NCBI RefSeq assembly: GCF_030848305.1
Contig: NZ_CP114598.1
Span: 1,240,001 to 1,304,000 of the forward strand
Source: Akkermansia muciniphila
GTDB taxonomy: Bacteria; Verrucomicrobiota; Verrucomicrobiia; Verrucomicrobiales; Akkermansiaceae
Length of the DNA stretch: 64,000 nt
Direction: 5' to 3'
Under the pieces are notes generated by a model. It ran no database searches and was not told the origin of the DNA. It saw only the letters and a program-made list of their open reading frames with translations. The position numbers were made by a program, and so were the translations under genes. This document shows, piece by piece, positions 27,104-33,959 of this stretch; position 1 is the stretch's first letter, and each line of letters opens with the position of its first letter.

Positions 27104-27556
27104 ATGATACACAAAAAATTCCCCACTCCGGAGTTGAGCAACAGTCTGGAGGATTATATTGAGGCCGTCCGCAACATTGAGTTGAAAAAGGGGTGCGCCA
27201 CCGTAGGGGAGATTGCGGAAGCCCTGAATGTGAAAAAGCCTTCCGCCTCACTGGCCATGAAGCAGTTGAAGGAACGCGGCCTGGTGGAATACACGCAGTA
27301 TTCTCCCATTGCCCTGACCGGGGAAGGCCGTTATTACGCGGACCGGGTCATTTCCTGCCATACCATGGTGAAGGAGTTCCTTATGACAGTGCTGAAGATG
27401 GAGGAAAAACGCGCCGATGAAGTGGCCTGCTGCATTGAACATATCATGACGCTGGAGGAAATCTCCCGTTTCCGGATTCTGACGGAACGTTGCAGAGAGA
27501 GGGGAATAGAATACATGGGGCAGCCCGCTTCCCCGGCCGACTGCTCCGCGCCGTAA
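27104..27556 (+). CDS. DtxR/MntR-family metal-dependent transcriptional repressor
   Basis: 150 residues. The N-terminal winged helix (about 10-75) contains ELSNSLEDYIEAVRNIE and the recognition helix region ALNVKKPSASLAMKQLKERGLVEY. A dimerisation/metal domain follows with LTGEGRYYADRVISCHTMVKEFL and MEEKRADEVACCIEHIMTLEEISRF, carrying His/Glu/Cys residues in the places of the family's metal ligands. There is no C-terminal SH3 domain, so it resembles the short MntR/IdeR-like two-domain form. It probably binds Fe(II) or Mn(II) and represses the TTAG-N6-CTAA genes around it, including itself; the regulon assignment is inference from the sites. Confidence 0.85.
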   Translation: MIHKKFPTPELSNSLEDYIEAVRNIELKKGCATVGEIAEALNVKKPSASLAMKQLKERGLVEYTQYSPIALTGEGRYYADRVISCHTMVKEFLMTVLKMEEKRADEVACCIEHIMTLEEISRFRILTERCRERGIEYMGQPASPADCSAP

Positions 27557-28065
27557 ACAGGAACCGTAATCCGGAATGCTTTAGCCATTCTGAACGGAGG
27601 CGGCGGAAACACCTTGCAAAACAGAAAAGAGGAAACTTTCCCGGCTATGCGGAGAAACAAGGACCGGGCCGGTTTCCGGACTTCTCGCGTTCTTCCGGTT
27701 CGTGGCTGCGGAGCGTTTCCGGCCTGAGTTTGTCCGGCGTGCGGAGAATGGCCTGGGGCTGGTTTCTTCCCGGATGTTTGCCAGTTTCTCTGTGGCCTCC
27801 CGCTGGATGTTCATGGCTTTCAACATGCTCTGAACGGCCCGTTTCCGGGCAGCGGGACTTTTCACTGCTTTCGCATTAATGGCGGCGATTATTACTCCGA
27901 CACCCCCTCATAGGTCCTTGTCGTTCATGTAACTCATGGTCATTATGTTGATTGGGTTCATCCGGCCTTGACGGCATGCAGCCGCTTTTCTTCCGGCAGG
28001 ATGGGATTATATCCAATCCAGTCTGCATTTTCTATGCGTTTTCTCGACGTTTATGTTGAGTTAAA
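27557..28065. other. Gap after the repressor with one weak reverse-strand frame
   Basis: About 500 bp. A minus-strand frame from 27865 to 27581 (GTG start, 94 residues, Arg/Lys-rich, no known domain) has GC-rich third positions. It continues upstream in the same frame to an ATG at about 27940 if one TGA at about 27907 is ignored, so it may be a decayed gene. Support is poor, and I do not call it as a gene. Confidence 0.25.
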
Positions 28066-28079
28066 TTAGTGGAAACTAA
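28066..28079. promoter_or_regulatory. TTAG-N6-CTAA operator 3 (or short terminator)
   Basis: Exact site TTAGTGGAAACTAA, sitting in an 8-bp AT-rich hairpin AAATTAGT / ACTAATTT followed by several T. It can be read as a regulator site or as a weak rho-independent terminator. It lies 135 bp before operator 4. Confidence 0.45.
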
Positions 28080-28188
28080 TTTTTTTGATGGGTGTAAGAA
28101 TATTTTTAATATATTGATAATAAGTAAAATATAATAAATCGTTGTGGTGATGGCCGGAGCCGGTCAAGGGAATCGGAAAGAAAAAGTG

Positions 28189-28217
28189 TTGACTGAATAG
28201 TTAGTTCAATCTAACTT
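28189..28217 (+). promoter_or_regulatory. Promoter with TTAG-N6-CTAA operator 4 upstream of the Cys-rich peptide and porin
   Basis: -35 TTGACT (28189-28194), 17-base spacer, -10-like TAACTT (28212-28217). The operator TTAGTTCAATCTAA (28201-28214) fills the spacer and overlaps the -10. The feo promoter has the same TTGACT-N17-TAACTT core. Predicted transcription start is about 28224. Confidence 0.6.
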
Positions 28218-28228
28218 TGCCGTGTTGC

Positions 28229-28420
28229 ATGAACTTGGCTCATACAGGACTTCACCGTTTCTTCCGCCGGATCTGCCGGTACAGGAAACTGGCCGGGCTG
28301 CTCATCCGGCGTCCCAGATACCGTCTGCTTTGCGGAGACTGTGAGTTCTGTATGGGGGCATGCGGCAGAGCTGTGAAAGAGCAATCCCGGCAGAACGAAA
28401 GCGGAGCACTTTCCCTGTAA
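28229..28420 (+). CDS. Small Cys-rich protein with a ferredoxin-like CxxCxxCxxxC motif
   Basis: 63 residues from ATG 28229. The basic N-terminal half (HRFFRRICRYRKLAG) is followed by CGDCEFCMGACGRA, which has the C-x2-C-x2-C-x3-C spacing of [4Fe-4S] ferredoxin half-sites. It begins only a few bases after the predicted transcription start of a metal-regulated promoter and is followed by the porin gene 85 bp later. I do not recognise the family. A chance frame inside the porin leader remains possible, because the message would have almost no leader. Confidence 0.4.
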   Translation: MNLAHTGLHRFFRRICRYRKLAGLLIRRPRYRLLCGDCEFCMGACGRAVKEQSRQNESGALSL

Positions 28421-28505
28421 AGAAAAGCGCTCCCTCTCCGCCGCCTTGGTTCAATAATACAATCATTATACCACAAATATCCAACAATAAGACTAACTGT
28501 TTTCT

Positions 28506-29723
28506 ATGAAGAAGCATAGCATAATGGCAATGGCGTTGACGAGCCTCATGGCTCTTCCTGTAATCGCTCAAGACAGCACCCCTGCTATTGGTGATATTTT
28601 ACAGGGTATCAACATGTTTACCCCGGAAGAAGACGATCCTGCCTACAAGGTGAAGGCCAATGATAAGTACGGCGCCCAATGGGCTGTGGATATGGCCTAC
28701 GGACTTTGGAATACGGAAAAGGTTTCCAATGTTAAGCGCCATACCAACCTGGCTCTTCTTCATGCCCAGCTCAATCAGCGTCTTATTGAAGACAAGGCCA
28801 ACGGGGGAACCTGGTTGCGTGTGGAATTTTCCGGCTCATGGGGGCTGGATCGCGAATCCGCCCAGAGCGATACGTTTTTCACTGAAGCCTATGCCACGGC
28901 TTCCGGTTTGCACGCTGACGCGATGGGACCTCATGAAGGGATATTCCCTGAAGTGGCCCTGATGCAATACTTTGCGGGGAAGCGCGCCTGCCTCATTGCA
29001 GGCATGGTGAACCTCACCAACTATGTTGATGCCGTCAGCATCGCCAATGATTCGTTCTCTTCTTTCACCAATGACGGGTTTGTGAACTCCACTATTCTTC
29101 CTCTGGTGGACAGCAATGTTGGCGGTATTCTGCAAGTTGAACTCAACCGCAATAATTACATGATGGTTGCCGTTTCCCGCACGGGATGCGATTCCGGATA
29201 CAACCCCTTTAATTCCAATCATGGCGATGGTTATGCCGTGGTTGGCGAATACGGCCATATTTTTGCCGATGGAGCTGCGACTCTCCGCGTCAATCCGTTC
29301 TATGCCAGTACGGATGTGGACATGGATGACGGGGCCGGCGAACGCCGCCGCCAAAATGCCGGGCTTGTCGCGAGCATTGAATATACCCCCTGTGAGCCTT
29401 TGACCATTTACTCGCGAGCCGGGTTTGCCGCCAAACAATACTTGAGCAATTCCGCTGAATTCTCCGTGGGAGCCAACGTTAAGCTCTTCCCTTCCCGTGA
29501 AGATGACTTCCTGGGCATTTCCTACGGTGTGTTCAAAGGGCAGACTCCCTGTGACGGAGAGCGCGCTGAGCATAACCGCGAACAAGTGCTGGAAGTCATG
29601 TACAGCTTCCAGGTGAATGATTACTTCAAGGTTGTTCCGCATTTCCAGTACATTGCGAATCCGGCTTACAGCGCTTCCAGCGAGAATATTCTCTGGGGCG
29701 TTCAGGCAGTCTTTTCTTTCTGA
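28506..29723 (+). CDS. Outer-membrane beta-barrel porin-like protein (OprB-like)
   Basis: 405 residues. Signal peptide MKKHSIMAMALTSLMALPVIAQ. The mature part alternates short hydrophobic strands with Gly/Asn/Asp turns and ends in the C-terminal Phe typical of barrels (GVQAVFSF). Segments such as LAGMVNLTNYVDAV, YAVVGEYGHIFADGAATLRVNPFYA and VLEVMYSFQVNDYFKVVPHFQY resemble OprB-type carbohydrate porins, but the match is loose. Upstream TTAG-N6-CTAA sites suggest metal-dependent expression, so metal or chelate uptake is also possible. The lower GC of the codons than in neighbours fits a highly expressed surface protein. Confidence 0.75.
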   Translation: MKKHSIMAMALTSLMALPVIAQDSTPAIGDILQGINMFTPEEDDPAYKVKANDKYGAQWAVDMAYGLWNTEKVSNVKRHTNLALLHAQLNQRLIEDKANGGTWLRVEFSGSWGLDRESAQSDTFFTEAYATASGLHADAMGPHEGIFPEVALMQYFAGKRACLIAGMVNLTNYVDAVSIANDSFSSFTNDGFVNSTILPLVDSNVGGILQVELNRNNYMMVAVSRTGCDSGYNPFNSNHGDGYAVVGEYGHIFADGAATLRVNPFYASTDVDMDDGAGERRRQNAGLVASIEYTPCEPLTIYSRAGFAAKQYLSNSAEFSVGANVKLFPSREDDFLGISYGVFKGQTPCDGERAEHNREQVLEVMYSFQVNDYFKVVPHFQYIANPAYSASSENILWGVQAVFSF

Positions 29724-29878
29724 CCAGCTGATTCTGGACGCGGCCGCCTTTTCTCCTGGATTGGGCATGGCCGGAATTTGATGAAAACGCAGTCATATTA
29801 AATCTTCCTTATCTGTCTCCATGCAGTGAGCGGAATCCTGCGTGGAAAAGATATAGAAGGGGGTTGCATGACCTGGCG

Positions 29879-29926
29879 GCAGCGCCGCATTCTCGATCAG
29901 GTAGAGGATGCGGCGCTGCTTATTTG
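29879..29926 (+). terminator. Probable terminator downstream of the porin gene
   Basis: Long stem GCAGCGCCGCAT / ATGCGGCGCTGC with a further CTC/GAG, 9-base loop, then TTATTTGATT. It lies 156 bp after the porin stop. The interval 29724-30183 contains no convincing gene. Confidence 0.6.
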
Positions 29927-30183
29927 ATTACAGAGCGTTTGCCCTCCTTGATTGACGTCTGCCGGCTGATCTGACCGGCAATCCATGCCGGCTCTTGGAA
30001 TGGCCCTCAGTCTTCCGGGGCTGTCATAAAATACCGTCAGATGAAGATAAGGCTCCCTGCCGCCGTTCCCGGAAAAGCAGGTTTTTTGCCACGCCGGAAG
30101 ATGGATGGAAACCGTAACGTTTCCGGGGCTCGAAGCGTTTAAAACCATATTGACTTGAACGGAAATTATCTTAAACTGACAGA

Positions 30184-30591
30184 ATGAGTAAGGTTCAATG
30201 GGAAATTTCAAATGATGAAGTGACCGACCGTGATACTGCTCTGCGCCGCTTGCAGGAAGGAACGACCGGCCACGTAGTGTGCGCCCGCGACGGTGCATGC
30301 CTCCAGTCGTACAAGGAAGCGGACGGCGTGTACCATTGCGAAATCGTATTCAAGGAGGATTCCTGCTGCCCGCCGGTATTCGCCGCCCCGGAAGGGGTGA
30401 CGGGAAAGGAACTGGAAATGCTTTACGACCGTTTTGCCAATGGAGACGATTTTTCCTTTGTAGAAAAGGAATGGGAACCTCTGATGGCCGTGGAATACCG
30501 CCACCGCCACAATGTGATGTGGTTCATTTTCCTGTTCATTGCGCTGGTAATTGCGGTTATGGCGGCGTACCAGCACGGCTGGATTAAGTGA
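30184..30591 (+). CDS. Hypothetical protein with a C-terminal membrane anchor
   Basis: 135 residues. A soluble domain with four Cys (HVVCARDGACLQ, EDSCCPP, YHCE) is followed by one C-terminal TM helix (VMWFIFLFIALVIAVMAAY). No family recognised; the tail-anchored layout and Cys could indicate a membrane-linked metal or redox protein next to feo. It is convergent with the feo operon, and a bidirectional-looking stem-loop lies between them. Confidence 0.6.
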   Translation: MSKVQWEISNDEVTDRDTALRRLQEGTTGHVVCARDGACLQSYKEADGVYHCEIVFKEDSCCPPVFAAPEGVTGKELEMLYDRFANGDDFSFVEKEWEPLMAVEYRHRHNVMWFIFLFIALVIAVMAAYQHGWIK

Positions 30592-30612
30592 CAGGGGCGG
30601 CATGCGACGCGG

Positions 30613-30650
30613 CAAAAAACCTGCAAACCGCGGAAAACGGTTTGCAGGTT
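30613..30650 (-). terminator. Rho-independent terminator of the feo operon
   Basis: Perfect 13-bp stem AACCTGCAAACCG / CGGTTTGCAGGTT with a 7-base loop. On the minus strand it is followed by TTTTTT. Placed 28 bp beyond the FeoB-associated protein stop codon. Confidence 0.92.
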
Positions 30651-30677
30651 CTGGAAGGGAGGGCCGGAATTGGGGGG

Positions 30678-30848
30678 CTAATCCCGTTTTCCGTGGTCGT
30701 GATGGTGGCCGCCGCAGCAATTTCCGCCGCAACAACCGTCGCTGTCGTTGCCGCAGCTGCCGCAGCAATTGCCGCGCTTGCTGAGGATTTTGTATAACGC
30801 GTAGGCCAGAGCCAGGAAAAGAAGGGTGGCGATGATATATGTTCCCAT
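30678..30848 (-). CDS. FeoB-associated Cys-rich membrane protein
   Basis: 56 residues, too short for a standard gene finder. One N-terminal TM helix (GTYIIATLLFLALAYALY) is followed by a Cys-rich tail with paired Cys: NCCGSCG, GCCGG, NCCGG and a His-rich end HHHDHG. This is the pattern of the small FeoB-associated Cys-rich proteins found after feoB in many anaerobes, thought to help FeoB take up Fe(II). It starts 32 bp after the feoB stop and precedes the operon terminator. Confidence 0.85.
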   Translation of the reverse strand: MGTYIIATLLFLALAYALYKILSKRGNCCGSCGNDSDGCCGGNCCGGHHHDHGKRD

Positions 30849-30879
30849 ATTGGTTAGTAGATAGAATTAAGGGGTGGGT

Positions 30880-33144
30880 TCAGCAGTCATTGGAGGCTGT
30901 ATAAGGTTTCTTTGCCACCAGGTAAATAAGACCCGGCAGGAGCAATAGGGCAACACCCTGTCCGATGCCGAAGGAAGCTTCCGCATAAATCCATGCTCCC
31001 AACTGGTAGGTCAGGAAGGCCAGGCAGTACGCCAGGGCGCACATGTAGCCGATGGCGAAGAAAGTCCATTTGGCGCTGTTCATTTCCCTTCTGATGGCTC
31101 CCATGGCCGCGAAGCAGGGGGCGCAGAGAAGATTGAAAATCATGAAGGAGAAAGCGCTCAGGAACGTGAAGGCTCCCGCCTGGACAAGGCGGTCCCCTGT
31201 TTCCCTGATTTCCGCGTCTTCATCTTCTTCTTCCGCTTCAGCGGCGGATTCCCCGGAACCTTCCTCCAGGGATGCCTGGAACTCCTGGCCGGCGGGGGAC
31301 ATTTCCTGCGTTTCGGAGGGTTCCTCCGTTTTTTCCGCCTCATCTTCTCCGGAACCGCCGTCCGCATACAGGACGCCGAAGGTTCCGACTACGTTTTCCT
31401 TGGCGATCAATCCGGTGATGGTAGCCATGGCGGGTTTCCATTCCCCCCAGCCCAAAGGCTGGAAGACAGGCGCGGCCGCATTGCCGATGGAGGCAAGCAT
31501 GCTGTCATTCTGCTCTACGGAATCCACCTTCCAGTTATAGCTGGAGAGGAACCAGATCAGGGCGCTGGACACGAAGATGACGGTTCCGGCTTTTTGCACG
31601 AAAGCCTTGCAGCGGTCCCATGCATGGATGATGACGTTCTTCCAGGCCGGGATGTGGTAAATGGGAAGTTCCATGACGAAGGGGGTGGGATCTCCGGCGA
31701 ACATGGCGGTCTTTTTCAGAATGAGGCCGGAAAGGATGATGGCGCCCACCCCGATGAAATAGGCTCCCGGAGCCACCCAGGAATTTTCCGGGAAAAAGGC
31801 TCCGGCAATCAGGGCAATGATGGGGGTTTTGGCCCCGCAGGGGATGAACGTGGTGGTCATGATGGTCATGCGCCTGTCCTTTTCGTTCTCAATAGTGCGG
31901 GTCGCCATGACTCCTGGAACGCCGCACCCCATGGAAACAAGCATGGGGATAAAGGATTTCCCGGAAAGGCCGAATTTGCGGAAAATGCGGTCCATGATAA
32001 AGGCTACGCGGGCCATATAGCCGCAGTCCTCCAATATGCCTAGGCACAGGAACAGTACCGCCATTTGCGGGAGGAAGCCCAGAACGGCCCCCACGCCGGC
32101 AATCACGCCGTCCTGGATCAGGCTTTCCAACCAGGGGGCGCAGCCGGCGCTTTCCAGCAGGCCTCCCACCCATTCCGGAACCCATTCCCCGAAGAATGTA
32201 TCATTGGCCCAGTCCGTACCCCACGCGCCTATCGTCTGGATGGAGATGTAATATACAGCCCACATGACGACGGCGAAAATGGGGAGGCCCAGCCAGCGGT
32301 TAGTGATGATGCGATCAATCCTGTCGCTGCCCGTCAGGCCGCCGGGGCTGGCTTTAACGACGGCATTGTTGATGATGCGGGAAATGGAATTATAGCGTTC
32401 ATTGGTGATAATGGACTCGCTGTCGTCATCCATTTTCCGCTCCATGGTTTCAATAATCCCGTTGATGCGGGATTGTTCCTCGGGATGGAGAGCGAGCTGG
32501 TCCGCGACTTTCCGGTCTCTTTCGAAAACTTTAACGGCAAACCATTTTTTCTGCTGGTCCAGGCATTTGCCGGTGATGATGTCCCCAATTTCTCCGATGG
32601 CTTTTTCCAGATGGTTCGGAAAGTGGACGGCCTGCGGGGGGCGTGCGTCGTCCGACGCAGCCGTCGTTACCACGGCGTCTATCAGTTCACGGATGCCGGT
32701 CCCCTTGAGAGCGCTGATTTCCAGCACCCGGCAACCGAGGTCGCGTGAAAGTTTTTCCGTGTCGATCCTGTCGCCGCGCTTCCGGACAATGTCCATCATG
32801 TTCAGCGCGATAATGACGGGAACGCCCAGTTCGCAAAGCTGGGTGGTGAGGTAAAGATTGCGTTCCAGGTTGCTGCCGTCAACCAGATTCAGGATAAGGG
32901 AGGGGTGGTCCGTGACCAGGTAATTCCGGCTGACGATTTCCTCCAGAGTATAAGGGGAAAGGGAATAAATGCCCGGAAGGTCTTCAATGATGATATTTTT
33001 ATGCCCTTTCAGGCGGCCTTCCTTTTTTTCCACGGTGACGCCGGGCCAGTTTCCGACGTATTGGCTGGCGCCTGTCAGGGCGTTAAAAAGCGTGGTTTTT
33101 CCGCAGTTGGGGTTGCCCGCCAGGGCGATGGTAATGTTGCTCAT
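30880..33144 (-). CDS. feoB: Ferrous iron transporter B
   Basis: 754-residue GTPase-coupled Fe(II) permease of the inner membrane. The N-terminal G domain has G1 GNPNCGKTTLFNALTG, G3 EDLPGIYSL and G4 LNMMD. The membrane part carries the Gate motifs (MLVSMGCGVPGVMATR and FIPCGAKTPIIALI) with the conserved Cys residues. Near the C-terminus, residues about 596-649 form an extra loop that is almost wholly acidic (Glu/Asp/Ser-rich), between GLIAKENVVGTFGVLYA and the last TM region. Such a loop is not in E. coli FeoB. Gene order feoA-feoA-feoB-Cys-rich protein. Confidence 0.96.
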   Translation of the reverse strand: MSNITIALAGNPNCGKTTLFNALTGASQYVGNWPGVTVEKKEGRLKGHKNIIIEDLPGIYSLSPYTLEEIVSRNYLVTDHPSLILNLVDGSNLERNLYLTTQLCELGVPVIIALNMMDIVRKRGDRIDTEKLSRDLGCRVLEISALKGTGIRELIDAVVTTAASDDARPPQAVHFPNHLEKAIGEIGDIITGKCLDQQKKWFAVKVFERDRKVADQLALHPEEQSRINGIIETMERKMDDDSESIITNERYNSISRIINNAVVKASPGGLTGSDRIDRIITNRWLGLPIFAVVMWAVYYISIQTIGAWGTDWANDTFFGEWVPEWVGGLLESAGCAPWLESLIQDGVIAGVGAVLGFLPQMAVLFLCLGILEDCGYMARVAFIMDRIFRKFGLSGKSFIPMLVSMGCGVPGVMATRTIENEKDRRMTIMTTTFIPCGAKTPIIALIAGAFFPENSWVAPGAYFIGVGAIILSGLILKKTAMFAGDPTPFVMELPIYHIPAWKNVIIHAWDRCKAFVQKAGTVIFVSSALIWFLSSYNWKVDSVEQNDSMLASIGNAAAPVFQPLGWGEWKPAMATITGLIAKENVVGTFGVLYADGGSGEDEAEKTEEPSETQEMSPAGQEFQASLEEGSGESAAEAEEEDEDAEIRETGDRLVQAGAFTFLSAFSFMIFNLLCAPCFAAMGAIRREMNSAKWTFFAIGYMCALAYCLAFLTYQLGAWIYAEASFGIGQGVALLLLPGLIYLVAKKPYTASNDC

Positions 33145-33221
33145 GAATGGTTTCCTTGTCTTGATGAATGAGTGCGCCGTCTTGCTGTCAGGTCAGGAAA
33201 CGTGCGGTAATAAAAGCGGAA

Positions 33222-33452
33222 TCAATGGATGTGGATATTTTCGGCTTCCGATTTGCGGATGGAGAGTTCGTACCCGCGGACAGTAACTTCAATAGGGTCT
33301 CCCAGGGGGGCTACTTTGCGGATGAATATCTGCGTTCCCTTGGTAACTCCCATGTCCATGATGCGCCTTCTGACCGGGCCTTCCCCCGCCAGTTTTCCGA
33401 CGGTGACGGTTTCCCCGATGAGGGCGTCTCTTAGTGTACGTTGTTTGGTCAT
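33222..33452 (-). CDS. feoA: FeoA domain protein (second copy)
   Basis: 76 residues from MTKQRTLRDAL at 33452 (a longer frame to 33644 is a shadow of the other FeoA). SH3-like fold with RRRIMDMGVTKGTQIFIRKVAPLGDPIEVTVRGYELSIRKSEA, matching the FeoA consensus (LxxMGxxxGxxIxVxxxAPxGdPixvxvrgxxlaLRkxxA). It probably interacts with FeoB to regulate Fe(II) transport. It lies 32 bp from the other FeoA and 78 bp from feoB. Confidence 0.9.
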   Translation of the reverse strand: MTKQRTLRDALIGETVTVGKLAGEGPVRRRIMDMGVTKGTQIFIRKVAPLGDPIEVTVRGYELSIRKSEAENIHIH

Positions 33453-33483
33453 AGAATAATGGTTGATTGTTGGATGAAAGAAC

Positions 33484-33696
33484 TCAGGCAACGAATATTT
33501 TGCTGGCAAGCGCCTTGCTGAGGGCAATTCTGGCTCCTTTGACGTTGACAATGAAATTGCCTCCGTTTTCGGAAACGATGGAAATCGCGCTTCCGGCAAT
33601 GAACCCCAGACTTTCCAGAAAACGCCGGGTTTCATCCCTGCCATGGATTTTGTTGACTTGGCGGATATCGCCGATGTTGAGCATAGAGAGTGGCAT
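33484..33696 (-). CDS. feoA: FeoA domain protein (first copy)
   Basis: 70 residues from MPLSMLNIGD at 33696. Pattern LESLGFIAGSAISIVSENGGNFIVNVKGARIALSKALASKIFV matches a FeoA SH3-like domain with the LG-x-x-x-G turn. The in-frame ATG at 33714 lies at the predicted transcription start of the feo promoter, so I prefer 33696. First gene of the feo operon. Two separate FeoA proteins before feoB is a known arrangement in gut anaerobes. Confidence 0.87.
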   Translation of the reverse strand: MPLSMLNIGDIRQVNKIHGRDETRRFLESLGFIAGSAISIVSENGGNFIVNVKGARIALSKALASKIFVA

Positions 33697-33724
33697 GGTG
33701 CGTGTATGAATCAAGTTCGGGAGA

Positions 33725-33753
33725 AAGTTAGTCTTATCAAACTAACAAGTCAA
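33725..33753 (-). promoter_or_regulatory. Core promoter of the feo operon with a wide TTAG/CTAA site
   Basis: On the minus strand: TTGACT (33753-33748), 17-base spacer, TAACTT (33730-33725). The same core drives the 28.2-kb promoter. TTAG and CTAA half-sites (33728-33745) overlap it, but 10 bases apart rather than 6. Predicted transcript start is about 22 bases before the ATG at 33696. Confidence 0.6.
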
Positions 33754-33817
33754 TGATATTATTCGGCTATCTTTCTTTCATTTATTCAAAGCTCATTTAA
33801 TATGAACTGATTATATA

Positions 33818-33831
33818 TTAGTTTAATCTAA
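33818..33831. promoter_or_regulatory. TTAG-N6-CTAA operator 5, upstream of feo
   Basis: Exact site TTAGTTTAATCTAA about 65 bp upstream of the feo -35 element, in an AT-rich stretch. Together with the half-sites in the core promoter this gives two binding positions for the metal repressor. Confidence 0.65.
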
Positions 33832-33898
33832 TTATTATTAATGGAGAGAAGGTGGAAATTCCCTGGTAATGCCTGCCGTAGGACACGGAAGGAAGATA

Positions 33899-33936
33899 CA
33901 AAAAAGCCGCGCTAATGAATGTTCATCAGCGCGGCT
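33899..33936 (-). terminator. Rho-independent terminator of the cytochrome peroxidase gene
   Basis: Stem AGCCGCGCT / AGCGCGGCT with a 14-base loop. Read on the minus strand it is followed by TTTTTTG. It lies 24 bp after the stop of the 33960-35339 gene. Confidence 0.9.
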
Positions 33937-33959
33937 GGAAAAGGAGTTTTTCTTCAGAT

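Noticed and set aside
27581-27865. Minus-strand 94-residue Arg-rich frame
   Set aside because: GTG start, no motif, and an in-frame stop separates it from a better start. Kept only as a remark in the gap entry.
29897-30298. Minus-strand 133-residue frame overlapping the 30184 gene
   Set aside because: It runs through the hairpin at 29879-29926 and across a better-supported gene, and its composition is not protein-like.
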